This document shows, in pieces, positions 8,139-17,429 of a DNA stretch of 64,000 bases. The DNA lies in contig CAINFC010000009.1 of NCBI GenBank assembly GCA_903847975.1, positions 1 to 64,000 on the forward strand, written 5' to 3'. The notes below the pieces were generated by a model. That model saw only the letters and a list, made by a program, of their open reading frames with translations, was not told where the DNA came from and ran no database searches. Each line of letters opens with the position of its first letter. Within the stretch, counting starts at the first letter, position 1. The stretch is from an uncultured Acidobacteriota bacterium. Lineage in GTDB: Bacteria > Acidobacteriota > UBA6911 > CAINFC01. The position numbers and the translations under genes were made by a program.

Positions 8139-8696
8139 TCACTCAATCCAAATTTTGACGTCGGTATTGCGGTCGTGCACCGTGAGTATTTCCCCGACGC
8201 CGCTCTGCTGCAGCGACTGCACCGCGGCGCGGAGGTTCAGCTCTTCCCCGGGCCCGGAGAAGAGGGCATCCACTACCGGCAGGGGAACCTTCAGGTCTAC
8301 TTTGCTTTCTTTCTGTCCGGTTTCGGTCACCTTAACCAGCAGGAACCCCCCGCTGCGGGCCACGCGGACATTTTCCTTGGCTTTTTCCACGGTGACGAAT
8401 TCCGCGTCGCCGGCTTTCTTCACCTCTTCCCAAAGCTTGCGCAGATCGGCTATGGTCATCTCCCCGTGCATTTTCATATGAAAATGCCCGTCCTTGAATT
8501 TCTCGTTCTTGATGACGTCCAGGGCGGTTTCCACCATGGACAGCGGCAGGTTTACCTTGACGATTTCCTGCTGATCCCGGTTTTCCTTGACTTCGACGTG
8601 GAGCCAGGGGGTTTTGGCCTGCGCGTAGGCCAGAGAGCTGGTGGCGGCAACGAAGACGGCGCTTCCGATCAGTCCAATCCATCTTTTCTTTGTCAT
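8139..8696 (-). CDS. Exported protein, unknown family (paralogue 1)
   Basis: A 185-residue product with a cleavable signal peptide ending ATSSLAYAQA. The mature part holds WLHVEVKENRDQQEIVKVNL, SMVETALDVI, then DAEFVTVEKAKENVRVARSG and VDLKVPLPVVDALF. These match in order the units of the downstream gene, so this is a duplicated family. The start has a strong ribosome site (AAGGAGG) before ATG 8696. Its end touches or overlaps the next gene, consistent with a two-gene operon. No enzyme motif, cysteine cluster or metal site is visible. A role in envelope stress or adhesion would be guesswork. Confidence 0.7.
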   Translation of the reverse strand: MTKKRWIGLIGSAVFVAATSSLAYAQAKTPWLHVEVKENRDQQEIVKVNLPLSMVETALDVIKNEKFKDGHFHMKMHGEMTIADLRKLWEEVKKAGDAEFVTVEKAKENVRVARSGGFLLVKVTETGQKESKVDLKVPLPVVDALFSGPGEELNLRAAVQSLQQSGVGEILTVHDRNTDVKIWIE

Positions 8697-8856
8697 GGGA
8701 TTTCCTCCTTTTTTATGATCCTTCTAACGGGCTGTACGAAGGGGAAATCGCAAATGTTCCGTTCCTTGGGAATTTGGGTCAGGCCAGGTATATGAATAAA
8801 CCAATCCACCGGCCCCCGGGATGGTGCCCGAGTCTCAACGGGGTGGACAGACCGGC

Positions 8857-8886
8857 TTGACAAGTCGGGGGAGGAACCCTTACAAT
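8857..8886 (+). promoter_or_regulatory. Sigma70-type promoter for the ABC-F gene
   Basis: TTGACA (8857-8862), an 18-base spacer and TACAAT (8881-8886). The transcription start near 8893 leaves a leader of about 45 bases before ATG 8939, which favours that start over ATG 8900. Confidence 0.6.
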
Positions 8887-8938
8887 CCGCACTTTTTTCA
8901 TGGTTCCGGGGCCGTGCCGCCCCGGGGGTCGAGGTTTT

Positions 8939-10570
8939 ATGATTTCTTTTTCCGGCGTCAGTAAACAATTTGGCAGGCAGGTTCTGTTTGTGGAGGCCGG
9001 TTTCCAGCTCAATCCCGGGGAGAAGGTCGGCCTGGTCGGGCCGAACGGGTCGGGAAAGTCGACCCTCTTCCGCATGATCCTGGGGGAGGAGGGCGCCGAC
9101 GACGGTGACATCACCATCCCTAAAAAGGTGTCCATCGGCTGCTTTCGGCAGGAGGTGGACGATATGGCCGGACGCTCCGTCCTGGACGAGGCCATCGCCG
9201 GCAGCGGCCGGCTGGGGGATCTGCATCATGAGCTGACGGAGATCGAACATGCCATGGCGGATCCCGACCGCAGCGGGGAGCTGGAGGAGATCCTGGACCG
9301 CTTCGGGCACGTGCAGGAGGAGTACCAGCACCTGGGCGGATATGAACTGGAGACCCGGGCGCGCGCCTGCCTTTCGGGGCTCGGTTTCGAAGAGGAACAG
9401 ATGGAGGAGGATGTCGGCACGCTTTCCGGCGGATGGAAGATGCGGGTGTCCATGGCCAAAATATTGCTCGGAAAATTCGATGTCCTGCTGCTGGACGAAC
9501 CAACCAACCACCTGGACATCGAATCCATCCTCTGGATCGAAAACTATCTCAAAACCACCGGCTCCACCCTGCTGATCACCTCCCATGATCGCGACTTCAT
9601 GAACCGGATCGTCTCCAGGATTATCGAAATCGACGGCGGCGATATCATCACCTACTCCGGCAACTACGACTTTTATCTTCGCGAGCGGGAGCTCCGCGAA
9701 GCCAACCAGGAGGCGGCCTACGCCCGCCAGCAGGCCAAGCTGGCCAAGGAGCAGCGTTTCATCGAGCGCTTTTCGGCGCATGCCGCCAAGGCCGCCCAGG
9801 TGCAGAGCCGCATCAAGGCGCTGGACAAGATCGAGCGGATCGAGCCGCCCAAGAAGAGGCGGATCGTTCGATGGACTTTCCGGGTGCCCGCCCGTTCGGG
9901 CGAGGATGTCGCCATGCTGCAGAAGGTGGATAAGAGCTTCGGAAAGAAAACCGTGTACCGGCAGTTCGATTTTCACGTCCGACGGCGCGAGCGCTGGTGC
10001 GTCATGGGCCGGAACGGAGCCGGAAAATCGACTCTGCTGAAGATGGTCGCCGGGGTCCTGCCGCCCGATCAGGGCACGGTCCGCCTGGGTGCCGGGCTGA
10101 AGCTCGGCTACTTCGCCCAGCAGTCGCTCGAGCTGCTCGACCCGGACCTCTCGGTGCTGGAGCAGCTGCAGAAGGAGTACCCGCTGGAGGGTCTCGGGGC
10201 TCTGCGCAACCTGCTGGGCGCTTTCCAGTTTTCGGGGGACGAAGTGGAGAAACGGGTCCGCTCCCTCTCCGGGGGGGAGAAGTCCCGCCTGATCATGGCC
10301 TGCATGCTGATGGATCCGCCCAACTTCCTGGTGCTCGATGAGCCCACCAACCACCTGGACCTGGCGACCAAGGAGATGCTGGTCGAAGCCCTGAAGGACT
10401 TCGAAGGAACCATGCTCTTCGTCTCCCACGACCGCACCTTCCTGCGCGGGCTGGCCGACCACGTCCTGGAGCTGGCCGGTGAGGAGCATGACGCTCCCGT
10501 GACCTACGGCGGCTCCTATTCGGAATATGTCGAGCAGACCGGCCGGGAAGCCCCCGGCGTTCACAGCTGA
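8939..10570 (+). CDS. ABC-F family ATPase (Uup/YheS/EttA-like)
   Basis: A 543-residue cytoplasmic protein with two ABC cassettes and no membrane segment, the ABC-F layout of ribosome-associated translation factors and ribosome-protection proteins. Cassette 1 has Walker A GPNGSGKST (34-42), signature LSGGWKMRVSM and Walker B VLLLDEPTNHLD. Cassette 2 has GRNGAGKST, LSGGEKSRL and FLVLDEPTNHLD. Between them lies the charged inter-domain linker (ARQQAKLAKEQRFIERF...), which reaches toward the ribosomal E site in known members. ATG 8939 (MISFSGVSKQF) has GAGG just upstream and suits the promoter. A role in translation rescue or drug resistance cannot be separated by sequence alone. Confidence 0.93.
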   Translation: MISFSGVSKQFGRQVLFVEAGFQLNPGEKVGLVGPNGSGKSTLFRMILGEEGADDGDITIPKKVSIGCFRQEVDDMAGRSVLDEAIAGSGRLGDLHHELTEIEHAMADPDRSGELEEILDRFGHVQEEYQHLGGYELETRARACLSGLGFEEEQMEEDVGTLSGGWKMRVSMAKILLGKFDVLLLDEPTNHLDIESILWIENYLKTTGSTLLITSHDRDFMNRIVSRIIEIDGGDIITYSGNYDFYLRERELREANQEAAYARQQAKLAKEQRFIERFSAHAAKAAQVQSRIKALDKIERIEPPKKRRIVRWTFRVPARSGEDVAMLQKVDKSFGKKTVYRQFDFHVRRRERWCVMGRNGAGKSTLLKMVAGVLPPDQGTVRLGAGLKLGYFAQQSLELLDPDLSVLEQLQKEYPLEGLGALRNLLGAFQFSGDEVEKRVRSLSGGEKSRLIMACMLMDPPNFLVLDEPTNHLDLATKEMLVEALKDFEGTMLFVSHDRTFLRGLADHVLELAGEEHDAPVTYGGSYSEYVEQTGREAPGVHS

Positions 10571-10612
10571 GGCGCCCGGAAGGTCCGCTCCCAACCGTAT
10601 TCAAGATGGCCT

Positions 10613-10655
10613 CGTAGAAAGTCTTTGAGGCTTTCCGCCTCCTTGGGGACTTTTT
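10613..10655 (+). terminator. Likely intrinsic terminator after the ABC-F gene
   Basis: A stem with GAGGC/GCCTC core (10627-10631 and 10637-10641) is extended by outer pairing of GTAGAAAGTC with GACTTTTTAC, and ends in TTTTT at 10651-10655. It lies between convergent genes. Confidence 0.5.
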
Positions 10656-10695
10656 ACCGGTTCATTATGCGTGGGTCGCCTGGCGGGATTCCGGG

Positions 10696-11694
10696 CTACC
10701 GGCAGCCTGCCAGGGCCAGAGCTTTTTTCAGGGCGGCGGCGGCCGCGGCGCAGGCCTCGCGGTCCTCCATATCGTTGAGCGCCTTGTTGAAGGGCTCGGC
10801 GCGGACCGGTCCGTCGTAGCCGATGCGCAGCAGGGCTCCCAGGAAGGCGGCTACCGGGATCACTCCCGTGGCGCAGGGCAGCTCCCGCTTGCCGTCCTGC
10901 TGCTGCTCCAGGGGAATGCCGGCGGGAGCGTCGTTGAGGTCCACGGAGACCACCTCCGCCGGCTGCAGGGCGGCGATGTCCGCCTCCGTCTCCCCGGCCG
11001 TCCACCAGTGCCAGCTGTCCAGCAGGAAGCCGACGTTGCCGGTTCCGATCTCGCCGATCAGTTCGCGGAGCTCGCGCATGGTGTGCAGGAAGGGGTAGCG
11101 CTGCGGCTGGCGCACGGTCGGCGTGCCGACGTATTCCAGGCCCAGCCGCAATCCGCTGTCCTTTAATATGCGGGCCACCTCGCGCAACCGGGCGGCATGC
11201 TGGCGGAAGTTTTCCAGGTAGGTGAGCTCGCGATGCCCCGGCATGATCCAGGTGCCTACCCGCCCCACCTCGGCCGCCTGCAGGGCCTGAGCCAGGCGCG
11301 GCAAGGCTTCCAGCTGGGACCGGAACCGGGCCTCGTCTCCCCGGAAGTCGACCGGCAGGCCCCCCGTGCCGAAGCGCAGTCCCTTGCTTTTCATCTCCGC
11401 CCGGAGCTCGTTTCTGGCTTCCAGGCTCAGGTCCGCCAGGAAGGCGGCGTTGGGCTCCACTCCCCCGAAGCCGAACTCCGCAGCCAGGGCGATCGATTCC
11501 TTCGGGCCGGTTTTCATGCCGATGGACCCCGGTGAAAGAGAAGAGAACATGCGGCAGGGTCCGCCTTCCGCCAGGGCCTCCGCAGGGCTTGCCGAGAGCT
11601 TCGTCGCAGCCAGTCCCGCGGCGGCAAGTCCGCCGATCATATTTCGGCGCGAGAGCGTCCCCGCGCAGGGGTCATCCTTCTTGATCCGATTCAT
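10696..11694 (-). CDS. Tat-exported sugar phosphate isomerase/epimerase-like protein
   Basis: A 332-residue TIM-barrel protein of the xylose isomerase-like/AP endonuclease 2 superfamily. The N-terminus has the twin-arginine motif SRRNMIGGLAAAGLAA, so it is probably exported folded. Barrel motifs include FGFGGVEPN, LGLEYVG (catalytic-region Glu), VGFLLDSWHWW and VVSVDLNDAP, and these Glu/Asp/His positions would hold the metal. VRAEPFN near the end is the usual final Glu strand. ATG 11694 has GGAGGAGG upstream. It is the last of four co-oriented genes (M14 peptidase, hydrolase, MFS, this), 10 bases after the MFS gene, which suggests a shared uptake and modification role. The substrate is not inferable. 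Confidence 0.86.
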   Translation of the reverse strand: MNRIKKDDPCAGTLSRRNMIGGLAAAGLAATKLSASPAEALAEGGPCRMFSSLSPGSIGMKTGPKESIALAAEFGFGGVEPNAAFLADLSLEARNELRAEMKSKGLRFGTGGLPVDFRGDEARFRSQLEALPRLAQALQAAEVGRVGTWIMPGHRELTYLENFRQHAARLREVARILKDSGLRLGLEYVGTPTVRQPQRYPFLHTMRELRELIGEIGTGNVGFLLDSWHWWTAGETEADIAALQPAEVVSVDLNDAPAGIPLEQQQDGKRELPCATGVIPVAAFLGALLRIGYDGPVRAEPFNKALNDMEDREACAAAAAALKKALALAGCR

Positions 11695-11704
11695 ATTCCT
11701 CCTC

Positions 11705-12952
11705 CTATCCGGAGACGCTCTCGTCCCGGCAAACCCGGTCGCCGGGAAAGAAGAAGCGGGCTCCGATCCAGATCAGCAGCCCGCCCAAGGCGTAAACCGG
11801 GGCCAGCAGGGACATGCCCAGGGAGAGGCTGCTGTTTTGTTTGATATAGCCCAAAATCAGGGGCGCCACGGCCCCGGTGGCATACGCAAAGGAAATCATC
11901 AGGCCCGAGGCGGAAGAGCGGTAGCGCTCCGGCACCACTTCGAACAGGGCGGCGTAAATATTGGAGTCGTATACTCCCCGGGCAAAGCCGAAGAGGGCCA
12001 GGGCGATATAGACCAGGGTGGATTCTTCCGCCGCCCCGACCAGGTACAGAAAGGGAGCGCTGAGCAGCAGTCCGCCGCTGCCCAGGTAGAGCCGGGCCAC
12101 CGGCCACCGGGGAGCCCAGAGGTCGGACAGCCACCCTCCGGCCATCACTCCGAAAAAGGCGAAAAGATAGTGCAGGAAGACCGACTGAAAGGCGGCTTCC
12201 GACAGCGGCATTTGGAACTTTTCGTAAAGCAGCGTGGGCATCCAGGTCATGAAGCCCTGGCCGCCGAAGACCATGCAGGCAAAAGCCGCGGTCAGAAGGT
12301 AAACCGTGGGCTTGCGGAGCAGGGCGCCCAGGATTTCCCCGACCTTCGGCTTGTCCGCCCGATGGCGGCCGTCTTCGGGAAGGTCCTCCCGCAGCCGGAA
12401 GACCAGCAGCACGGCCAGGAGCAATCCCAGGCCTCCGAAAGTAAAAAAGGAATAGCGCCATCCCAGCCGCTCCCCGATAAAGGCCGCGATCCAGCTGCTG
12501 CAGACCACACCCACATAAAGCGCCGTCTGGTTGATGGACATGGCCAGCCCGCGTGTCTCGCGGTGGTAGTGCCCGATGAGCGAAAGGGCGGATGGGGTGT
12601 AGAAGCTCTCCCCGGCGCCGGTGGCAATGCTGCGGAACAGGATCAGGGTGATCAGGCCGCCGCTCAGCCCGGTGCAGAGCGTGCCTAAGCTGAAGGTAAG
12701 CAGACTGCCGCAGACGATCCACTTGCGGCTGGCGCGATCGCCCAGCCAGCCGGCGATCGGAATCAGCAGTCCGAAGGCCAGCGTGAAAATGGAGGCCACC
12801 AGGCCCATCTGAACGTCGGTGGCTCCCAACCCGCTGCGGATCAGCGGCAGGATGGAGTTGAAGATCTGGCGGTCCCCCTGGTTGAGAAAGTTGGCCATCC
12901 AGCACAGGGCCAGCAGTTCCCAGGGATAGTAGCGTCTCGGTGGGCGGGTCAT
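11705..12952 (-). CDS. MFS transporter
   Basis: A 415-residue major facilitator with about twelve membrane spans. WMANFLNQGDRQIFNSILPLI is the first-helix motif of the anion:cation symporter/hexuronate group, and GWLGDRASRKWIV is the loop 2-3 signature (GxxxDRxxRR). A charged loop (RLREDLPEDGRHRADKPKVG) links the two halves. It probably carries a sugar acid or similar organic anion across the inner membrane. ATG 12952 (MTRPPRRYYPWELL) begins four bases after the stop of the upstream hydrolase gene, so the two are coupled. No strong ribosome site is visible, only GGAAA nine bases upstream. It is part of the 16.5-10.7 kb operon. Confidence 0.9.
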   Translation of the reverse strand: MTRPPRRYYPWELLALCWMANFLNQGDRQIFNSILPLIRSGLGATDVQMGLVASIFTLAFGLLIPIAGWLGDRASRKWIVCGSLLTFSLGTLCTGLSGGLITLILFRSIATGAGESFYTPSALSLIGHYHRETRGLAMSINQTALYVGVVCSSWIAAFIGERLGWRYSFFTFGGLGLLLAVLLVFRLREDLPEDGRHRADKPKVGEILGALLRKPTVYLLTAAFACMVFGGQGFMTWMPTLLYEKFQMPLSEAAFQSVFLHYLFAFFGVMAGGWLSDLWAPRWPVARLYLGSGGLLLSAPFLYLVGAAEESTLVYIALALFGFARGVYDSNIYAALFEVVPERYRSSASGLMISFAYATGAVAPLILGYIKQNSSLSLGMSLLAPVYALGGLLIWIGARFFFPGDRVCRDESVSG

Positions 12953-12956
12953 AGGT

Positions 12957-13832
12957 TTATTTCCGAAGCATCCGGACCCACTCCGGCAGGGCATGCAGCA
13001 GGTCGACGTGATCCGGAGCGGTGTTGCCGGCAAAGTTCATCAGGTGAAAATTCCCCCGCCGGGCTTCTCCGATCTGCTGGGAGCCCATAGGCCCCCAGCG
13101 CAGAACCGGCCGGCGCACCAGCTGCAGCTGGCGGAGCAGAAAATCGGCGGTCTCGGTGGTGCTGGCGAAGGTCCCTGGAAAAATTTCGGTGTGCACCAGG
13201 AGCATCCGCTTTCGGCCTTCGGCGGCATCCCGGGCAAAGCGCAGAAATATTTCCAGCGACTCCGTTTCGATCTCCGACTCGAGCGGACCGGGCTTGCCGC
13301 TGCGGTAGCCGGTGTGCAGTCCGTCGATCAGCAGCACCCGGTCCGCTCTCCGATAGTACTCCGGCACGCCGAGAATGGCCCGGATGGCGCCGTAGCCCGC
13401 GCTCCAGGCGGTCAGGGTCAGCGAGGTAAAGCGCATTCCGGAAGTCGTTTCGGCCTGGGACAGAAGGCGGCCGAAAAGCTCGGCATCCTGGAATGGCCGT
13501 GCGTAGGTTCCCGAGCCGCTGCCGAGCTGCAGGCTGATCAGCACCGCCTGCTTCTGCCCGGCGACGGCTGCCTCCGCAATCCAGGGAGCGCCGTGAAAGT
13601 GAACGAAGAGCTCCGCCTGCCGGGCCGCGCGGCTTTTCTCCGGAATGAACAGCGTTCCGGTCAAAAGGGGCTCCCGGCGCCCGGGCGCCTCCCGCGGGGC
13701 CAGGCGCGGATGGCGGCGGGTGTGCTCGACCATCGGCGAAGGGTTCTGGCTCTGCTGCCCCCGCGGCTCACCGGCCGGCAGCAGGAGGGCGGCTCCCAGG
13801 AGGAGCAGGGCGGTTCGCTGGGACACAGGCAT
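12957..13832 (-). CDS. Secreted alpha/beta-hydrolase-like protein
   Basis: A 291-residue exported protein (signal peptide MPVSQRTALLLLGAALLLPA) with a weak alpha/beta-hydrolase pattern. There is a strand plus HFHGAPW (oxyanion region), the nucleophile elbow LTAWSAGYGAI (A-x-S-x-G), LLIDGLHTGY (acid region) and a C-terminal HVDLLHALP with candidate histidines. It resembles uncharacterised secreted hydrolases rather than a named esterase. It sits between the M14 peptidase gene (gap 7) and the MFS gene (gap 4) and is clearly within one transcript. A peptide or ester substrate imported by the MFS neighbour is one reading. This is inference only. Confidence 0.68.
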   Translation of the reverse strand: MPVSQRTALLLLGAALLLPAGEPRGQQSQNPSPMVEHTRRHPRLAPREAPGRREPLLTGTLFIPEKSRAARQAELFVHFHGAPWIAEAAVAGQKQAVLISLQLGSGSGTYARPFQDAELFGRLLSQAETTSGMRFTSLTLTAWSAGYGAIRAILGVPEYYRRADRVLLIDGLHTGYRSGKPGPLESEIETESLEIFLRFARDAAEGRKRMLLVHTEIFPGTFASTTETADFLLRQLQLVRRPVLRWGPMGSQQIGEARRGNFHLMNFAGNTAPDHVDLLHALPEWVRMLRK

Positions 13833-13839
13833 GGCGACT

Positions 13840-16464
13840 TTATTCCGACCGGGCCGGTTCCGCCATTTCCGGGTAGAGCAGGGCGTTTAAAACGAACTTG
13901 TATGTGCCGTGCGCCTGGGCGCGCAGCTGGCTGTGGATGCCGATCAGGATGATGTGCCCGCTTTTAAAAGTGGTGTCGACCACTGCGGCTCTCCGCGAAA
14001 GGTATTCCTCGCCGAGAAGCCAGCCGCTGAGCAGTACGCCCTCCTTGGGAAAGCTGGCCACCACGGAGCGGTTCCAGTCCCCGGAGGGGAGCGAAGTGCT
14101 CATCGCCAGGCTGTCGGAAAAGACCGCCGCCGCTTCCCGCGGCATGCCATATCCGATCGGCCTGGTATTGTCTACCAGGATCTGCAGAATGGAGGTCGGG
14201 CAGAAAAACCTGCTCGATTCCAGGCGGCTGGTGACGTCGCGCGCCGGCACCTCGAGCTCCTTGAAGCCCAGTTCGCAGGCGCCGTTCAGCAGCACCAGGA
14301 TACCGCCCTGCTCCACGAACGACTTCAGGGCCTCGATGCCCTCCTTTTCGATGCCGCCCTCGTATTCGGGGGGCATCGGGGTGACGTAGCGCGCATATTC
14401 CGAGGATGGCGAGGGTTTCCCGGTTTTGATGATGTCGGCGCTTTCGTCGGCAAACAGAATCACGTCGTACTTTTCCTTGAGGTTGACTTTTTCGTCCTTC
14501 TTCCCCTTGATATCCGCGTTGTGCAGCGTAGTGTAGGGAATGCCGAAATCGTCCAGGAAGTACCGCGTCCAGCCCTCATCCATGTTGGCGCGCCAGGACT
14601 GGTAGAGCGCCACCCGGCGGTTCTTCAGCGGGTCCCGGGGCAGCGAACCCGCCTCATCCAGCGGGTGCACCGGCAGGCCCCATTTCCCCTGCCGCGCGAC
14701 GAGCGCCCGGGAAACCTCCGGGCTGTTCCGGAAGAGAAAGCTTCCGGCGGCGGCCTCGAAGCCTTTGCCGGAGAGCGGCTCCCGGGTGCGCCAGCCTTCC
14801 GCCCCGCCGCGGAGCAGTTCGTGGGCGGCGGCATAGGAGGCGTTGATTCGGGAATCGAGAAGCAGGTAAGGGGCCTGCGTCGGAACGGGGGCGGCGGAGG
14901 GCTCGGCTTTTACCCATTTTTCGAGGCGGGTCTCGAAGGGCTCCTTCACCGGATCGCAACCGACTCCCATCTGCAGGGGGAGCGTCCAGCCGGCGTTGTC
15001 GTAGGGGGGAATGGGCGGTCCGCCCGGAAACTGCCGCAGGTCGGGATATTTCTGGCGCTCCAGCAGCGCCCAGGCATACGGTTTGTAGGGCTGGGCCAGC
15101 AGCACCACGAAGGAGCCGGCGGGATAGGCTTTCCCTCCGGCCACGAAGTTCTCCCTGGCCTGGTGGATCTCCACCCCGCCGAACTGCAGGATTTCCAGCA
15201 TGCGCAGCAGGGTGGGGTAGTCGTGCTGGCGGGCGGAAAGGACGAAAGCGAAGGGCTGCCCCTCCTCTTTTTTAAGCACGGAGTTCCGGAACATGCGATA
15301 GGAGTTGAACAGCAGGTCCTCGCGGCGCAGCGAGGCGGCCCGGATCAGGCTCTTGGAGAGGACCAGTTCGTAGTCCACGATGTCGCGCAGGCGCCACCAG
15401 CCGCCCATCCAGGGGTCCGGAATTTCCATGCGCTTTTCCACATAGGAAGTCGGAATTTCGGTGGGCTCGATGTAGATGGGGGAAGCCACGCGCACCGAGG
15501 CGGCCTCACTGAGCAGACCAATGCTGTTGTGCAGCCAGGAGGTGTCGTCGCAGGCTCCGATCCACCAGCCGGTGAAGCTGCGGCCGTGGGTAATTCCCTT
15601 GAAGCCGTTTTGCTGCAGGTCGTAGGCCATGTGGGTGCCGAGCAAATTGACTCCCCGCCAGAGGGCGGGCTGAACGTTGGGAACCGGCGGATCCATGAAG
15701 GGGGGCACAAAAAGGCGGGCCCCGGTGGAGGACATCTGGTGCTCATCGATGTGAATCTGCGGCAGCCAGTCATGGTAAAGAACCCGGGTGACGGCCCGCG
15801 ATTCCGGCAGGTTGAACATGAACCAGTCGCGGTTGTTGTCGTGCCCGGCGTAGCGGTGGTAAAGCCAGGGCATGGAGCCGCCCTCGAATTTGGTACCGAC
15901 ATACTTGCGGTACCATTCGGTCACCATCACCTGTCCGTCCGGGTTGGAGCTGGGAACCAGCAGCACCACCACGTCCTCGAGCACCCGGGCGGCGTCGAAA
16001 GGGGTTTTCCCGGTCACCAGGTCGTAGGCCAGCTCCATCGACATCTGCGAGGCCGCAATTTCCGAGGCGTGCAGGCTGCAGGTGATCAGCACGATCGTCT
16101 TTCCTTCCCGGGCCAGCGCCCTGGCCTGGTCTTCCGGCAGGGCGCCGGCGTTGCGCAGCTTTTTGGCGATCTCCCGGAAGGTGTCTAGGCGGGCCATGTT
16201 CTGCTCGGAGGTGATGACCGCCATGATCATCGGCTTTTTCAGTGTGGAGGTGCCGATTTCCATCAGGCGCAGCCGCGGGGATTCCTGGTCCAGTTTTTCG
16301 AAATAGGCGCGGATCTGGCCGTAGTCGGCCAGCTTGCGGTCCGCCCCCACGGGGTGCCCGAGAAAAGCCTCCGGGGAGGTCTGGGCCGGAACGGCCACAC
16401 AGAGGAGGCTCCAGGCGAAAAGCAGAGCGGTTGCCGGATGGACGAAGCGCCGTTCGTGTTTCAT
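13840..16464 (-). CDS. Secreted M14-family zinc carboxypeptidase
   Basis: An 874-residue enzyme with a signal peptide ending around residue 28 (LLCVAVPAQ). The zinc site H132/E135 is in CSLHASE, and the second histidine is in the PQIHIDEHQM segment. NPDGQVMVTEWYRKY is the conserved substrate-carboxylate strand and NNRDWFMFN follows. It removes C-terminal residues from peptides outside the cytoplasm. The C-terminal third (KSFVEQGGILVLLNGACELG) resembles a class-I glutamine amidotransferase-like or ThuA-like fold, common in this large M14 subgroup. The start at 16464 has GGAGGA upstream. An upstream in-frame ATG at 16506 overlaps the promoter and is rejected. First gene of a four-gene operon. 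Confidence 0.9.
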   Translation of the reverse strand: MKHERRFVHPATALLFAWSLLCVAVPAQTSPEAFLGHPVGADRKLADYGQIRAYFEKLDQESPRLRLMEIGTSTLKKPMIMAVITSEQNMARLDTFREIAKKLRNAGALPEDQARALAREGKTIVLITCSLHASEIAASQMSMELAYDLVTGKTPFDAARVLEDVVVLLVPSSNPDGQVMVTEWYRKYVGTKFEGGSMPWLYHRYAGHDNNRDWFMFNLPESRAVTRVLYHDWLPQIHIDEHQMSSTGARLFVPPFMDPPVPNVQPALWRGVNLLGTHMAYDLQQNGFKGITHGRSFTGWWIGACDDTSWLHNSIGLLSEAASVRVASPIYIEPTEIPTSYVEKRMEIPDPWMGGWWRLRDIVDYELVLSKSLIRAASLRREDLLFNSYRMFRNSVLKKEEGQPFAFVLSARQHDYPTLLRMLEILQFGGVEIHQARENFVAGGKAYPAGSFVVLLAQPYKPYAWALLERQKYPDLRQFPGGPPIPPYDNAGWTLPLQMGVGCDPVKEPFETRLEKWVKAEPSAAPVPTQAPYLLLDSRINASYAAAHELLRGGAEGWRTREPLSGKGFEAAAGSFLFRNSPEVSRALVARQGKWGLPVHPLDEAGSLPRDPLKNRRVALYQSWRANMDEGWTRYFLDDFGIPYTTLHNADIKGKKDEKVNLKEKYDVILFADESADIIKTGKPSPSSEYARYVTPMPPEYEGGIEKEGIEALKSFVEQGGILVLLNGACELGFKELEVPARDVTSRLESSRFFCPTSILQILVDNTRPIGYGMPREAAAVFSDSLAMSTSLPSGDWNRSVVASFPKEGVLLSGWLLGEEYLSRRAAVVDTTFKSGHIILIGIHSQLRAQAHGTYKFVLNALLYPEMAEPARSE

Positions 16465-16493
16465 GATTCCTCCAGGGAAAAAGGGAAAACCCG

Positions 16494-16522
16494 TTTTTAT
16501 CATCACGCTCTGTGCCTGTCAA
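16494..16522 (-). promoter_or_regulatory. Sigma70-type promoter, M14/MFS operon
   Basis: On the minus strand TTGACA (16522-16517), a 17-base spacer and TAAAAA (16499-16494). It serves the four genes down to 10696 and shows that the M14 gene cannot start at 16506. Confidence 0.6.
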
Positions 16523-16628
16523 GTCGCACCGCCCGAGGCGATCGCCGAATCGCCGACCTCTTTCTGCATTTCCGGTAGTGAATTTTATCCCTATTTGGGG
16601 TATGTTCTCGCAGGAGGTACTACCCTTT

Positions 16629-17423
16629 ATGAATAGAAGAAATTTTGTATCAACCGCTATTGCCGCGGGTGCGGCATCCCTGCCGGCCTCGGCCCAAACG
16701 ACAGGAAAAGCTGCCGGAGCCAGGCAGGAATACCTGGAACTGCGCCTGTATCAAACCAACCTGGGAGACAAGAAAAAGCCCCTCCAGGATTACCTTTCCG
16801 GGGCTCTCATCCCGGCCGTCAACCGCCTGGGGATCAAATCCGTCGGCGCGTTCAATGTCAAGTACGGAGCCAACCGGCCTTCCCTGTATGTACTGATTCC
16901 GCATCCCACGATCGAGTCGGCGCTCACCCTGGGGGCGCGGCTCGGAAAGGATGCCGAATATGTCAAGGCGGCGGCGCCGCTGATGGAAATGCCGCTGGCG
17001 GATCCTCCGTATGTGCGCATCGAGACCACCCTGATGCTGGCGTTCAGCCACCTGCCCAAACTGGTGGTGCCGGCGCAGGCAGCGGAAAAAAAGCCACGCA
17101 TTTTCGAGCTGCGGATCTACGAAAGCCATAATGAAAAGATCGCCAAGAAAAAGATCGAGATGTTCAACGAGGGGGGCGAAATCGCCATTTTCCAGAAGTG
17201 CGGGTTGAATCCGGTCTTTTTCGGGGAAACCCTCTTCGGGCCGCTGATGCCGAACCTGCAGTACATGCTGGTGCATGACGACATGGCGGCTCTCGACAAG
17301 TCGTGGGCGGTTTTCCGCGATGCTCCGGAGTGGAAGGAGCTTTCGAAGAAGCCGGAATACGCCAATACGGTTTCCAACGTAACCGACTTCATTCTGACCC
17401 CTCTGCCCTTCAGCCAGGTTTAA
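16629..17423 (+). CDS. Tat-exported NIPSNAP-family protein
   Basis: A 264-residue protein with an N-terminal MNRRNFVSTAIAAGAASLPA twin-arginine leader. It carries two ferredoxin-like alpha+beta NIPSNAP repeats. The first begins YLELRLYQTNLGDKK (about residues 35-50). The second begins IFELRIYESHNEKIAKKKI, with the family segment MFNEGGEIAIFQKCGLNPVFFGE, and ends in MLVHDDMAALDKSW. The biochemical role of bacterial NIPSNAPs is not settled. Exported tandem versions are frequent beside sugar oxidoreductases. AGGAGG lies about 11 bases before ATG 16629. It diverges from the M14 operon and is followed by the ceramidase-like gene on the same strand. Confidence 0.88.
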   Translation: MNRRNFVSTAIAAGAASLPASAQTTGKAAGARQEYLELRLYQTNLGDKKKPLQDYLSGALIPAVNRLGIKSVGAFNVKYGANRPSLYVLIPHPTIESALTLGARLGKDAEYVKAAAPLMEMPLADPPYVRIETTLMLAFSHLPKLVVPAQAAEKKPRIFELRIYESHNEKIAKKKIEMFNEGGEIAIFQKCGLNPVFFGETLFGPLMPNLQYMLVHDDMAALDKSWAVFRDAPEWKELSKKPEYANTVSNVTDFILTPLPFSQV

Positions 17424-17429
17424 CCGGAA

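Noticed and set aside
8693-10594. 633-codon minus-strand frame opposite the ABC-F gene
   Set aside because: A shadow frame of a GC-rich gene. The plus strand has full Walker and signature motifs.
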